Assembly (NCBI RefSeq): GCF_949628265.1
Contig: NC_088786.1
Coordinates: 27,177,681-27,241,680 of the forward strand
Origin: Cloeon dipterum
Lineage: Eukaryota; Arthropoda; Insecta; Ephemeroptera; Baetidae
Length of the DNA stretch: 64,000 nucleotides
Reading direction: 5' to 3'
How positions within the stretch are numbered: the first letter of the stretch is position 1; the number at the start of each line of letters is the position of its first letter. The position numbers and the translations under genes are program-made. Positions 15,870-29,040 of this stretch are shown one piece after another. The notes below the pieces were generated by a model. The model worked only from the letters and a program-made list of their open reading frames with translations, did not search any database and had not been told where the DNA came from.

Positions 15870-16450
15870 TTATTGCTTGATATTCTTCACTCTGGGGTCA
15901 TCTGGTCTGTAAACGATGTATTCACTCTTATAAATCTTGTTGTCGCCGTCGCTGTCACGGTGTTTCTTAATTCCATAAGCTGCAGCAGCAATTCCTAAAA
16001 CCATAGTACGTTAGTTTTCTTGTTTGTCTTGTACTTACTGAATAATTTCTTTCACACGAGGAGAATTATATTTAAGAAAAATATTTAATTCAGAAAATAG
16101 GAAGGCAAATTGAAAAAAATTCAATCATTGAAGAGACACAATCCAAAATTATACCTATGACACCCAAAACTGAAGAACCCATAACTTCTGGGATTTCACT
16201 CCACCCTTTCTTCCACAGAGCCATCACTGAAAAACACGATTCATGAGTCTTGGGTTTACAGGGTCATTCGTAAACGGCAAACTGATGAGAAAACTACATA
16301 CACAAGGGCGAATGTTATAAGTTAATAACGAAGTCCTACGTTTTTTTAAAAACAAATTTCAATGAATAATAATTTGTCTGGCACATTTTAATAATTCTAT
16401 ACAGTGCAATTCTTTAACTTACGCCCTGTTTGCGAAGCTCTTGCAGCCAT
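15870..16450 (-). CDS. small single-pass mitochondrial-type protein, complex I B9/NDUFA3-like
   Basis: Exons on the minus strand are 16450-16423, 16226-16155 and 15994-15870, joined by GT-AG introns in phase (225 nt, 74 residues). The protein starts MAARASQTGLMALWKKGW, then SEIPEVMGSS, a hydrophobic segment at about residues 25-44 (VLGVIGIAAAAYGI), and a charged tail with YKSEYIVYRPDDPRVKNIKQ. Size, a single membrane segment, a short positively charged N-terminus and the YRPDDPR tail suit an accessory subunit of respiratory complex I of the B9/NDUFA3 kind. That assignment rests on remembered resemblance to insect B9 proteins, and another small inner-membrane subunit is possible. The first exon codes for only nine residues, so ORF callers miss this gene. 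Confidence 0.6.
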
Positions 16451-18990
16451 TTGTTTAAGACTTCAAAATCTACGAAACAGAGTCCTTCTCAGACGTAATA
16501 TTTTCGATATTTTCAATGTTTTTGTCAGCAGATGTTAATTTTCTCATTTAGTTCGTTCAAGGAGGTAGCTTGATGGTCAGATTCGCTGCTGTATTTTTCG
16601 TAATGTTAACTAATTCAAAATATGATTTAGAACAAAAATTCAACCATTAAAAAAGTTTTCATAGAAATTAAGAGCGTTCTTGTGTTCCAATGGTGAGAAA
16701 ATTAAAATATCGAATGGAACGTCAATCGGAACGACAGGATTTCCGGTTTCAGGCCCGATTGAATGAAAATCAAAGTTTCAGAGCTCTGCCACGAGATGGC
16801 GAGTAATGTTTTCTTCGCCAGAGAGAACAGATCGGTGGTCTTAGAGTTTTCCCCGACCGCCACTTTTTGCGCGAGAGGATGACATAGCGCGAAGCCAAGT
16901 CCCGTTTTTTTGGAGCAAATTTTGCAAATTTTCAATGGGTCGTGTGACGGGCATAAATGTTGACATTATTTTGAGCTGATAATTTAAATGAACTTTTTTT
17001 AAGGAAAACTAATCCTCAAGTCTGTAGCAAAAACGAATGGTGACGTTTGATTAATGTAGGTTTCTGATGACTCTGCAAAATTAGGGAACATCGTGTTTAA
17101 AATCGATCAAATATATATTGCCTATTCAAATTTTGTTTTTGTTGCCAACTAAGCACAAGGGGATGTAATTTCAGATGTTTTTCAAAATATAATTAGCCTG
17201 AGAAAAACAGCGTTTCAATTGAATTTCAATAAAAGCATTTTTTAAGTAATTTATCATTTATAAAAACAAACTAAGTTTAATTTTGTAGGAGACAATCAGC
17301 CAATAATTTTCTTTTTAATGAAAATAAGTGTCTTAAATCGGAGATTATTTTTGGTTCCTTGTTCTGATAAAAATTTGAATATCATCTAATAAACTCCAAA
17401 GCAACGCGCATGATAATATGACAATTATATTATGTGATTGATCTTTATTGTAAAAATATTTGTTTAAGAATAAAATGAAATTTGAAGCAAGAAAGTTTTC
17501 CCACTTTATATTTTAGCAGATTGTGACAACACATGTCATGTCATATGTACTTGCCGTTTTTACTCAAATGATATTGTGCTTAAGCAGTTGAAAGTATTGT
17601 TTGGAAATCTCATGGTTTACGCTCTGTGCATCATTGAATGTTTTCAATTTGTAAAAAATCCCCCTGTCAAATTTTTTATGGTGAATGACGACCTTAACGG
17701 TGCAAAACGACCCACGCGGAAACATTTTAAAAATATTTAGCTCTCATTGCTCCTATGTTGACATGAAACCCTTCAGTTCAAATTTCTGCTATCATGATAG
17801 CCCGCCCCTCTGAACGCGAAGACAAAAATGAATTTTGAGGTGTGTAATGATTGTGTCAAAACTATCAATAAAATTCCATGATTTAAATACGTGCTTTACA
17901 CGTGCTATATTGATTTGACCGGCACGATTTTTAACACGATTCAAAGGATTGTACTGTAAATATTTGACCTAATGATAAAAATAAACATACGATTCTCACC
18001 GCGAAATAAAATTTTATGTTTTCGTTTCGGTGGTATATCATAATTTACTTAATTTTTACGACTTGTACCGATTATGTGTACAATTCTTTATACAGAATGA
18101 AATGATCAGGATAGAAGTATTATATTTCTTTAAATTATAATTAGAACTAACACATCATAAATGCTGTTTCAGTTAAATATTGCTAGATTTTCTTAATCCC
18201 TCTCAGCTCTCAGATACTGCATGGACTATACCATAACGGAACCGATTTGTAAAAGCAATCGTAATAGGGCGTAAATTTAGCCTTTTTTCTTTTGAGCCTT
18301 GGCGATTAATTTTTTTACTCGGATTTGTAAGAGAGTGTGCCAAACTGGGGGAAAGTGTTCCTAAAATGGATATATATTATATATAATCAGCTCAAATTTC
18401 AGTCGAGACTTAAATTTCAAACTCGGTTGATTCAGAGACCAGAGTACTGTTCGGTTATTATTTTTTTTTTAATTATTTTAATCCATGACTTTTACGCAAA
18501 AATCATGTACGGTTAAGGATTAAAGTGTAAATTTTTTTAGTTAGAGAATTCATTATAAAATTTCTGCAGCGTCAGGAGACCAAGCAACTTCACTGAAAAA
18601 TAAAATTTTAGCCTCGCACATATTGTGTTAGAGAAAAGAAAAAAGCAAGAGCAGAGAGTTTAAAAAACTTGTCTGCAGTTCATTTTCTATTTGAGACTGA
18701 ACAGGTTTCTTGTGAGCTAGACTTTGCTTGAGCTAGACTGACGGTGCAGCAATCTCCTGTCCCAAAAGAAAGTGCATTTTGCAAACTGTTGCGCCGCCCC
18801 GACTACCGCGGCGAGCCAACTTTTTGGCACAAAAGTTAAGATAGAAATTCATATACAGTGTTGCTACAACTTAATAAGAACGCGCATTCCTGTCAAACCT
18901 ATCCTTTTCCTAGGTTAAGACACATTTTTATCAAAATAACCTCTCTGTGAACAAGGGATTTTTTTCATTAATCATCTTGCAAAGTTTTTA
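16451..18990. other. promoter side of the B9-like gene, then AT-rich spacer
   Basis: The first ~150 bases should hold the promoter and leader of the minus-strand gene. A GC-richer patch at 16700-16940 has a 77-codon minus-strand frame without recognisable features. From 17.0 to 19.0 kb the DNA is AT-rich with no coding signal that I can support. Confidence 0.45.
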
Positions 18991-21900
18991 AGCATTTTTC
19001 ATCTACTTAAAGAGGCTGAAATTAAACATTCTTGGCCGCTAGCCCATTTGATTCGATTACGAGTGCAGGTGAGTGAAGGTGCAGGTGCAGCACCACTAAT
19101 TAGCCCTTGATGCTGGCGCAAATGAGCGCGTGGTGCGAGTCGCGAGCGCGGAGAGCGCAGTGAGAGAAAAAGGAGGCGTGGGGCGGCACCGGTGCTGCCG
19201 GCCCGGTTGGTCCGTGGTGATTTCCATAAAAAAAAGAAAGACGTGGAATATAGCAATCAAGCACATCAAGAGCGAAGAAGCGGCAGGCGAGGCCCGGCGG
19301 AGGAGCAGCGAGCCAGCCAGAAAATAAATAATGTTTCCTAATTTGAATAAAAGAAATGCGCGCCATCGTTGCTGCCGCTGCCTGCCGCGCGCTTTCTTTT
19401 GTTGCGAGCAGTTTTGCTAATTTATACTTGCTGCCGCCGCTGCTGCCGTTGGATGGGGTGGATGTGTGGGTGGTTGCTTTAAAAAGTATTGATGGCAGCA
19501 GCCAGCGAGCGAGCGAGCGAGCGAGAGAGAGAGGAGAGATAGCTTGAGAGTTGCCACTAATGAATTCCCAGCGTAGCTCTCCTTGCGAGAAAAAGTTAAG
19601 ACATGAAGCAGAGCCCCCTATACGCGTGTATGAGTTGCCTGCCCACAACTCCCTCTTATTTTAGCAGCATCCACCCTGCCTGCCCCGTGCCTGCCTGCCT
19701 GCACTGGCTTCTCAAGAGAAGCAGGCAAGAACCCCTTTCTCCCCGAGCACCCCCACACACCCCCATCGCCTGCTCTCTCTCGCTCGCTCGGCGCTCGCTT
19801 CTTTTTTTGCTATTACTCTCTGCATACACACTGCTTTTTATTTTCTTTCCCTTCCCGCTCTTTAGGGCCTGCCAACTTCCAGCATCCTTTAAAACTCATT
19901 ACTATTGTATTGTTATTCTTCGTTCGGCGCTGAGCCGCGCGCGCCGTCCGGGGGTAGCAAGTCGAAATACGTTGCATATTCAGCCCTTCATTATTCATCC
20001 CGCCGGAGAGCAAATTACAATTTTTAGTTCGACTCGGCTCCAAAGTCTATCTTTTTAATAATGAGCCCCCCGTTTTCTCTCTGGCACGCAGCATGACGAT
20101 GCTCTTCGCCGTCCGTCGAGCCGCCCCCTTGACTTCCCAAATCTTATTAGCTCATATGTGATAAAAGTGCTGTTATATATCCCTCGGAATAACAGGCCCA
20201 TCGAGTTTGATATTGCTAACAGGCTTTACTGGTTTCTGCGGCGCTCGCGTGATACAGATTAAAAGCGAAATTTGAACTTATGCAAATTTTGGGGTTTCGC
20301 CTGCTGAACCTGTTAGCCCGGCGGATTTTTCCGGAAAACTTCTGAAGTTTGCAGTCTTAGCGCTTAATTAAATCTCGCTGCGGACTCGTGTGTAAACAAC
20401 GTGAGGGTTGGGGAAGTAGTCGATCAACATCTATTGTTCAGCAGGGTGAGATTTCGGCACTCTGAAGCTCCAATATCATGTTTTCTGCCCTGCTGAATTG
20501 GTATACACCGTCACCAGAAGCAAATAATATTATATTACTTCCTCAAAATTTTTCATTCAAGGCACTTTTGAATCAAACCAATTACAACGAAAGTGAATTG
20601 ATATAAATTCTTCGGAGCTCCTGAATTAACTATGAGGAGAAAGAAGTTTTGAATTCAATTTGAAAATCAAATCCAATTTTAGTCTCCACTAAAGCCAATT
20701 AACTATAATTTTAGATTATTTAGTGTAAAGAATTTTGATACAAATTAAAAGAATTGAATAATTAAACAGTCAGAAGCAGTCATTAGCGTGTCCACTAAAG
20801 TCACCAAATATGAAAACCGCACGCGTGGACATTGTGTAATCGAATTAAAAATTTTAATTCCTGCGTGATTTCTGCGCCGCATCCGATTTACGGGCAATTG
20901 CCTCTTCCACCCCACAGTCAAATAACCCGAGTGCACCAAACTAGATTCAACGAGCGCGTTACCCCCAGGGAGTTTGCTCGTGGGGCGCCCGCCGCTGAAG
21001 CAGGTATCAATATTGGCAGATTATGCCCTATGCATTTTATGGGCATGCGAAAAGGTCTTTTATTGCTCGGCATCTCGCTGGTGATCCAATTTTCAGCATC
21101 CGTGCCCCTCGATCTGTATCAAATAACATTCATTGGCGGCTAATACCTTTCAGCAAATACATGCCAGCGTGCGGGAAAAGAAAAATGATGTAGTGTGCAA
21201 AAGGAGCACATTTTATGCTACGGGGAACAGGAAGAGAGGCAAGGAAAGGAACGGTTTGACAGGCTCTCAATTAGCTCAATAAATACGATCAGAAAATTAT
21301 AGGCGTAAGAAAAATTATTTTAGCTTCTAAATCTGAGTGTTCTGACCTCTGACAGTGCCAAAATTATTATTGAAACTCAAACATGGAATTAAATGTTCAG
21401 TCACATATAGGTACATATTGTTGGAAACAACGAGTTTATTCTTGTGCGTTGAAGACAACTTTAACCATCTAGTCTCAAACGTAAAACAATTAAATAAAAT
21501 GCTTTACGATAATTTAGGATATAACCACTACCCTGCCATTCTTATCAAAACAAATTCTAGATGTTTAAAGAGTAGTTTAAATACATATCACCACTGGATT
21601 TATCTTTCAGCATCAGGTTTACAGATTTATAAATTTGCTAATAAGGGTTCCAAATTTTTGCAAAAAAAAAACGAGAAAATAACTAGAAGCAGAGGTCGTT
21701 CTTGTAGGCTGCTGCACAGAGAAAGTAGCAGGCGGGGGCGAGAGGACGCAAAAGTTGCTGTCGACGACATCCATTTCCGCTGCTTGCGAATATCGATCAA
21801 TTAGCATGAGCAGTAATTGCGCTGCGAAATTAATAATTAGCGAGGAGAGCAAGCGAGCGAGCTGGAGCAACGAAGAAAAAAATAAGTTTTCATCTCCCGC

Positions 21901-23140
21901 CGAGGAAAACACAATCTTGTATTTTTAGCTGCGTGTGTGCGAGTATGAAAATGGAAAACGCGCGGAGAGCTGCGCGGCGGCGGCGGTGGCAGCGGAGGCA
22001 GCGGCGGCGTCCTTATATCTTTTGCCTGCTTTTTTGTAATTACACACGCGAATAATAATGGGGTGCTGCCGAGTGAGGATGGGGGAGAAAAGGGTGGGTG
22101 GGTGCAGGTCGCGAAGAAGATTTAGTCGCCGCCATACTTTCTTATTCTTTCCACTTTCTTTTTTGGAGAGGGAGGGGGTCGGCGGCGGCGGCAGCGGCGG
22201 CGGCGGCGGATTTTATGCGCAGGCTTTATTAATATACATGCAGTGTATGAAAGCAACCCTGCGTTAATGAGTAATACCGAGGGGAAATAGAAAAAGGGGT
22301 TGAAAAGAAGAGAAGAAGAAGGCGGCTGCCGCCACCGCCCGCCGCCGCCGCTGCCGCCGGAGCAGCGAAAAGAAAGTAGGGGAAGCGGCAGTAATCTGTA
22401 TAGAGAATTATGTGTACCTCCATCGATCTGCATACAAAAATGTGCATGGCGCGCGTGTGGATTTTACATTCTCAATTAATTCTTTCTGCGCCGGCAGCAA
22501 AAATTCGCTGCTCGAGCGCGCCTGGGAGTTGTGTGTACGTGTGTAAGAATAAGGCGCGATGCCGGCGCGGCTGCCGCGACTGCCGAGCGAGCTCACGTAA
22601 GGAGGCCCGGCTGATGTGTGGCCCCGATTGATTGGTCCAGGCAGCTGCTTTCGCGATAATTTTTCTCATTTGGCGCGGAGCGCGTGCTGCGACCCGCGAG
22701 AGGGCTGCTGAAGAAAAAGCGCCGGGACGACGGGGTGCGCGCGAGCGAGCCGCCGAGCAAGCAAGCCAGCGCGAGTGTGTGTAATCAAAAAAGTTAGCGC
22801 GCGCGGAGGGGAAAATTAAACAGATGCATTTTAATTCCGACGACTACACACACAAAAAATCAATAAGAGTCGCAACTTGCAAGCAAGAAAGACACCAGCC
22901 AGGCCAGTGAACGAAGGAAATAAAGAAAGCGCGCGCCCCTGTTTGCATGTATTCTATAAAATGCTTTGTGTGCTGCGTTCTTACACTTTTTGCTGAATTA
23001 ATGAGAGAGCTTGCGAGCGAGCGAGCGAGCGAGAGGACCCTCCGCTTCCGTGACTGCAGGGCGAGCGATCAAAGTGCAAAAAGCGCGAGCATAAAAATGA
23101 TTGTTGCAACCAACGAGGTCCATTTCTTTTAACTTTTTAA
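18991..23140. other. GC-rich islands with (GAGC)n and GGC triplet repeats
   Basis: Islands at 19.0-20.1 kb and 21.7-23.1 kb surround an AT-rich middle. They contain (GAGC)n tracts at 19504-19535 and 23013-23034, the complementary CTCGCTCG near 19787, and GGC/GCC triplet runs at 21977-22005, 22178-22209 and 22321-22360. Near 20100-20350 a less repetitive stretch includes the octamer ATGCAAAT (about 20280) and may be an enhancer. Open frames in these islands are present on both strands at once, rich in Arg, Ser, Pro and Ala, and show no domain, so I do not call genes. Confidence 0.5.
22181..22360. repeat. GGC/GCC inverted repeat
   Basis: Twenty bases at 22187-22206 (GGC repeats broken by one CAG) are the exact reverse complement of 22339-22358, with a spacer of about 130 bases. 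Flanking GGC and GCC triplets extend both arms. It may simply be two opposite triplet tracts, yet the shared interruption means the arms match beyond plain repeat. Confidence 0.7.
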
Positions 23141-24830
23141 AATTCGCTTTGTAATTTAATTACTGTAGCTCCTCTTGCTCGGTTACCGAATCGTTTAGAT
23201 TTCCATACCCAGAAGGGTTTTAATTAGAACGTTTTACACTAGGTTCCGTATAGTATCAAGCTGAGAGGTGATTTTATTTTATGACGTAAGACGCTTCTGC
23301 ACGTTTTAACTAGAGTTATCCATAAAAAAGGAAAAGTGCTTTTGACTTGAAAAACTAACTTCCCCCTTTCGCACCTTTGATGCGAGGGTTTTCTGAACAT
23401 TATTCTTGAATGGAACTCTTCACATTTTGTAGCAATTGTTAATTAATATGCATTTCATCCTTATTCTATGCTCTACTTAAGTTCTTTTTTGGAAACCACA
23501 AAAGTTCAAGGAATTTCAAAAATTTGTTTTGCATTTTTTACTTGTTTTTAATTTTCTATAGCAAGTTTTTCGCAGGCTAATTTCTCTTTGTTTTGTTCTC
23601 TAGTATAATTGAGGTCTTTATTATGAAATTACTTGAAGAATTCGGTAATTTGTTTGATATGTTAGATTTAAGACAACTCATTCCCTGGAAACCACTAGCC
23701 AATAAATTAGAGCGAAAAGTAGAACGTATTCCAATCATCCAAGTTACAAAATACATCAGGAAACAAAATCAAAGAGAACAGGAGCTTGAAAACGGACTAG
23801 ACTATGTAATTTTTCACGGACACTCATTTGTAGGAACATGATTTTTGAAAGTATTTCGATACAATTCATTTTAATGATTCATTAAACCAGAATATGTACA
23901 GGATTTGTTTGCACTGTCGCCAAATTACAAATATTACAGTTAACACAAACGCATAAATACTTGCAATTGCCAATTTTCAAATTTCAAAAACTAAAACTTT
24001 ACTGAGGTTGTGCTCAATCAAGTCATGAAAGTGGTGATATTATCGTTTCAAGCTAAATTTTGTTTGCAAATTTTATATTTTAGTTCAAATGGTTTACAAT
24101 TTCATAATTTAACTGAACCCGATATGAATAAATCGTGGTTAATACTGAATATTTTAGCTATTATTTCAAATATATTTCGAATAATATTTCGAAAAGGAAT
24201 AGGCTTTGAAGAAATTAATCTTGCCCATTAAATATTTTAAAAATCAACGAGACATTAGGCATGAGGAAGGGAAACAAATAAGGAAGATTGCCATTAGGAG
24301 GACATTCATTATAGGCTGTTCATTTTCAATTTTGCTTTTATTCTCGGAGGGAAATAATTTTGAAATACAATGATATCATTTCTAAAAGTTTGCAAGGCCA
24401 ATTTAATAATACTCGTATTCTGCTAAGAGAGCTGTCGATATTATAGGTTTAAATGGTATTAAAAATGGCCCTATCTCTGTTAGCTCTATATCTGAACATA
24501 ATATATGATATATTCACATGACAATGCTAATGATCAAATTTATTTTTACACACTTGCAATTTAATTTTGCAAACGATAATGAACTAAACTTAATATTCCG
24601 ATTTTAGATTTTAATGCTAACAAGACGTTGAGTAGTATGTTAATATCGGTCGTAAACATAACGCAATAGTGCCTCTCAAGCATAAAAAACTTGTTACGTC
24701 CTTTCTTCCTCGGCTTCTCCTTTATTATACACGTCCTTTCTTTCTTCACTTGATGCAAAAAGGCAGCGCCGGCGCAATTTTTTTGCCACACATGCAACTT
24801 TTATGTTTGTAATGTTGCATTCTCGCGACT
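23141..24830. other. AT-rich desert
   Basis: I see no supportable gene. Two short plus-strand frames (23593-23841 and 24010-24231) look somewhat protein-like but have no recognisable domain and lie in sequence as AT-rich as the spacers. Confidence 0.4.
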
Positions 24831-26900
24831 ATTAATTAGCGCAAAAATTAACGACAAGAGGAAGTGGCTTTCGAGAAAACGCAGCCGTAGCATTTCTCGC
24901 CGTAATTACCACATGTTGTGCGCCAAATTTAGCGCATTGTTTGATTTAATGCAAAGGGCTCTTACTCGCCGCACATGTAGACGAAACAGGATATGCGATG
25001 AGTTTTTTCGTCACTCTCATCCTCTCGCCACGCAAAATTAATAATTCATTCCAGCGAGGTAGCCACATATAATCACGCGCGCGCATGAGGTACTTAATGC
25101 AGTATGTTATTTATTTGAATCGGCATGCAGAGGTTTTTCTCACAGTTGTTGAGCCAATTTGGCTACTTCACTGGCTTTGTCGCACTCGTTCTCTTTTGCT
25201 CGAAATCCTGTTTTTAATGGAATCACCGGTGCATGGTATCAACAATTTTTTCTGGCCAAAGACGAGATTTTCGTCGTAATTTTTGGCAGCACATACTTAC
25301 CTGAATGGGAAATGACTCTTAACCGAAATCAGAACGGAGCAGGAAAGGTGCTTACTCTCATGTCATGCCCACGATTTATATTTAAAAAATCAGTTCCTGC
25401 CGCGCTGGCTATTCATCCACTGCTCTATTATCTACATCCAGGAAAGTAAACGAAGCGTGCTTTTGTAAGGGATTTTCTCTGGGTAAATCTGAAAGGGGTA
25501 CGCTGATTTTATCAAGTAGATTTTTTCCTTCGCCCTTGCTTCGCGTCGCGCGTTTATTTCCTTGCATATGTTTTTCTGCGATGCAAAATTTTCAAGGAAG
25601 CCGTTCGTTTTACGGTTCAAGTTTGCATTCTTTTCAATTCGCACAATAAAACACGCGCAGATAAAGTTTTCTTGAGGACGAGCAGCGCGGGTGGTGAATA
25701 AAGGCGAGCCAAGTTGTTTCATTTTCCGATGAGGCCTCCGATGGAGAACTCATTAAGAATCCGCAATAAACAGCACTCATTTTGCAGCTGGAATTCAATA
25801 ACCCGTTGCTTTGCATCGCAGGCAGTGCGCGGCGAAGAAAGGGAAGAACACAATCATCGGCGGATCCGCTCAAGCAACAGCCATTCGGAAAGAAAATATA
25901 AAAAATAAAACAATCAAACGAGCGAAGGGTCGCCGCCGGAACGAGAGAGAGAGAGAGAGCTGGAAATTATTTTTCAATATAAATTAATCCGGGGAAGCAA
26001 AACTGCGGCGCGGCATCCATCTCCTTGAGCAGGCGAAGGAGGCAGTGAGCGAGAAGACGAGGGTCGAGAATCTGCATATACAAATATACATATTTCTCTG
26101 CTCTCTCTCTCCTATTTCCACGTCTCGTTCTTAATTTCAGGAGGAGCAAGCGTCGGCGGCGGCGGCAGTGAAATTAATTTTCTATTCGCCTCATTCGGGG
26201 ATAGGATGAGTGAGAAGTCAATCTGCCATGCCAAGGCATGGACGGGGGTGAGTGGTGGTGCGCGCACTGGGCAGTTAATGCTGTGGTTTGCATCGCAGCG
26301 AGCAAGCGAGCGAGGGTTTGAAGAGGGTGGCGCGAGGGTGACTTCATTCAGACAGATCTTAAGACGTCAAGCGAGTGAGCCAAGAAGCCGGTGCTGCTAG
26401 AAGGGGTCTGCTTGCCCACCCACCCCCATCCCCGGCCAGCCAGCCTGCCGTCCCTTGCCGCCGCCTCTGCCGCTGCCTCTCGCTCTGCCTTGCCTGCTTG
26501 CCATTATGTATTTTCCATCCAGAACACACTCACACACACGCACCTTTGTGTGTAATGTGTATGTGCGTACAGCAAACAGGGTGGCATCACTTAAGATCAA
26601 TATTTAGCAGCTTTAGCCGGGGCTACTACTTCTCATGCTCTCTATTCTATCGATCTGCATGTGCACGTGAATTTGACACATCTTTAATTACGATTGCTGC
26701 AGCCGGCCGACCCTTTTTGTTATGCAACACACTCGCATGGCTGGCCCTGCTAGCTTGCTAACTAGTTTGCTGCTTTTGTTTGCGCTGCTGGAGCTAGAAA
26801 AATGCTGTGCTGGATGGATGCCTTCTCTGCTCAGTTTGCAGCTCAGCTGCAAAATGTTGAGTACATGTGTGCTGGCATGTTTCAAACAAAAAAGGAACTA
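24831..26900. other. GC-rich islands with GA/CT and (GAGC) motifs
   Basis: The stretch holds (GA)n at 25942-25960, a CT tract near 26098-26110, GAGCAAGCGAGCGAG near 26299, and a Pro/Cys-coding low-complexity patch at 26400-26530. Several TTAATTA and ATTAATTAGC homeodomain-type core sites lie between 24.8 and 26.0 kb. No coding exon is recognised. Confidence 0.45.
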
Positions 26901-28330
26901 TAAATAATAACCGAGGTGATTTCGCAAACTTTGCTACATCGGAACTTCCTCATCGATTTTTCTTAAATCAACGCTTTTGAGAATTGTCACATATGACCTA
27001 AAAATTATTTAAAGAAATAGGGAACAAAAGAGATCATTTCTCAGGCTTAAAAATTCGGTTTCTCCATAGTTGGCGGGGTCATTACAATGTGGGACAAAAA
27101 TATAAAAAATCTTGAACTCGAGTTTGAGTGTCATAAAAGACACGTCTTGAAGAATCTAATGATAAATTTTTAGGAAAAATTCCGAAGCATATCTTCCACC
27201 AATATTATGGCAAGAAAATAAAATTTTGCGGATTCGCATCACCACCACCAGAGAATACTTTCAAAGCGTCAGTTGATGTTTATCCTCGTAATATTTCATA
27301 ATACAACAATTTATCACAAGTCAAAATCAAAGCCACTTCAGGTAAACGAGTTGACTAAGACTTTGTCATGTAAAACAAAGCTAATAAAGTCAATCATTCA
27401 GATACACTAAAAAGAATATTAAAGTGAGTGAGGTAAAAGGTTATTTTGAAAGGGTAACTAGGCGTTTATTCAACGATAGATCTACATCATTTTATTAGCT
27501 GCTACTATCAGAGTCACTTTTTACTATGCTATTTTTCCTAGAATTTGCTTTAAAATATCAATCTAAATTTATCATTAATTTTTGTATGGTATATTGCCAT
27601 ATTGACGCAGAAAATAATTATAAGTGATAGCCATGAGAGGCAAATCAAATGAAAACTTGTCTGTTTAAATAGGTCCACAAAAGTTTCCACTTATAATTTT
27701 TTGTGCTATTTTTTAAAGTAGAAAAATAGCAGATATTTTTAATTTTCCATCTAAGACCTCCTTTGCAAAGTCAAGCATTGATATAGAAAACTCTAGAGGG
27801 CATTTTTTAATTTGATTTAAAGCATTGCAACATTATTTTATTCTGTTTATGATATGTACGGCTCACGTTGGTTCAATTTAATCAATCAGATTAAAATGTG
27901 ATTTTGGTAGCTTAATTTTATGATGCCTGTTCCTGAAAATTATGTTGAAAAGAGAATAAGTGAATATATAAATCTCAGGAAGATAAATTAAATTATTTTT
28001 ACATGATCACAAAATAATAAATTAGAGATATAAATCTTTAATAATAATTATTCAGCTTTTCCCGTCAGTCCTGTTGGAATTAACAAGATAATTTTTCTCT
28101 CTAAATTATTTTTTTATCTTCACAGCTTAACCAAATATTGACATATAAATTCAGGAATTTTCTAAAATCATGAGCTTTAAATTTATCGGAGCAGTTTTGA
28201 ATTTATTACAAGAGAGTGTGTGTTTGAACGTTGACCATTATTTCAAAGAAGTGGTGGTTTCCTGATTGTCTCATTAAAATTACATTCACGGCGTCGTCAC
28301 TTTAATATGGCTTAATTCGCATGATTTTGT
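26901..28330. other. AT-rich desert
   Basis: Long AT-rich DNA without open frames of note, splice-linked exons or repeats that I can identify. Confidence 0.45.
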
Positions 28331-29040
28331 GCGGGAAGCAATTAAAGATCACACACAGAGGTTGGCAAGTGCGAAAGGACAAAGCGCTCATTTCTGGTGG
28401 GTAGTTTGCCGGCGCGCATTACGTGAGGCTTGACCAGCGGCGGCGGTGGCAACAAGAGGGTGCGAGCGAGTGAGAGCCGCTCACCTAGTCACATAAAATT
28501 TGCGGTTCACCAGCGGTAGAGGCAGCGAGGCGAGTGCCAGCCCTTCGCTCGCTTTTCCGCTCATTCTTTGGCTAGCTGAGGCAGCCAGTCTCGGCGCCGC
28601 CGGCCTAGGAGATTTCATCTTGGGCGAAAAACGCGAGGAGCTGCTCGCGAATTGCGAAACTTGGAAAACAGCAATTATCGCCGAGATTAATGAATTTCGG
28701 CGGATGGCTGGCGGATTAGCGAAAATGCGCCGCTCGCGAATACACACACATACACGCGCGCGCCGCAGCAGCCAAGACGGAGAGGAACAATCAAGCGGGG
28801 CATGGTGCGAATTTGCATTATTTTGCCCGATCGCAGCGTTTTTTTCTGAGGCGGGCACATCTCCAGGCCGGAGAAACCGCCCAAGAAGCCACTCCCTGAG
28901 TGCGCGGTTGCATCCCTCTGGATGTGGCACTCGGCGCCACGTGGGGCGCTGAGCAGGCGCCCTTGCGCCACTTGTCCACGTGCTCCGCTCGCGACTTGAC
29001 CGCTTCGGCAAAATAATGCTTCGTTTCGCTCCCAAAATAG
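28331..29040. other. GC-rich island with large mirror-image open frames
   Basis: High GC leaves both strands open: 150 codons on plus (28500-28952) and 184 codons on minus (28481-29035). Both products are low-complexity Ala/Ser/Arg/Pro mixtures without a domain. TACACACACATACACGCGCG at about 28740 is simple repeat. I regard this as non-coding. Confidence 0.5.

Noticed and set aside
17205..17240. GCGTTTCAAT as a possible fourth copy of the three-copy element
   Set aside because: Only this ten-base block matches; neither the 5' stem nor the GTTAATGGGACAC end is present nearby.
19100..19648. 182-codon minus-strand frame
   Set aside because: It runs through a (GAGC)n tract and shows only Ser/Ala/Leu-rich filler; several plus-strand frames overlap it.
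21355..21804. 149-codon plus-strand frame
   Set aside because: The first two thirds have the composition of the AT-rich spacer, the last third runs into a GC island, and there is no domain or splice partner.
23593..23841. 82-codon plus-strand frame preceded by an acceptor-like sequence
   Set aside because: It reads somewhat like protein, but no donor-linked neighbour, no domain and no codon bias distinguish it from spacer.
28481..29035. 184-codon minus-strand frame
   Set aside because: The plus strand is open over the same bases, the product is a low-complexity Ala/Ser/Arg mixture without a domain, and high local GC explains the lack of stops.
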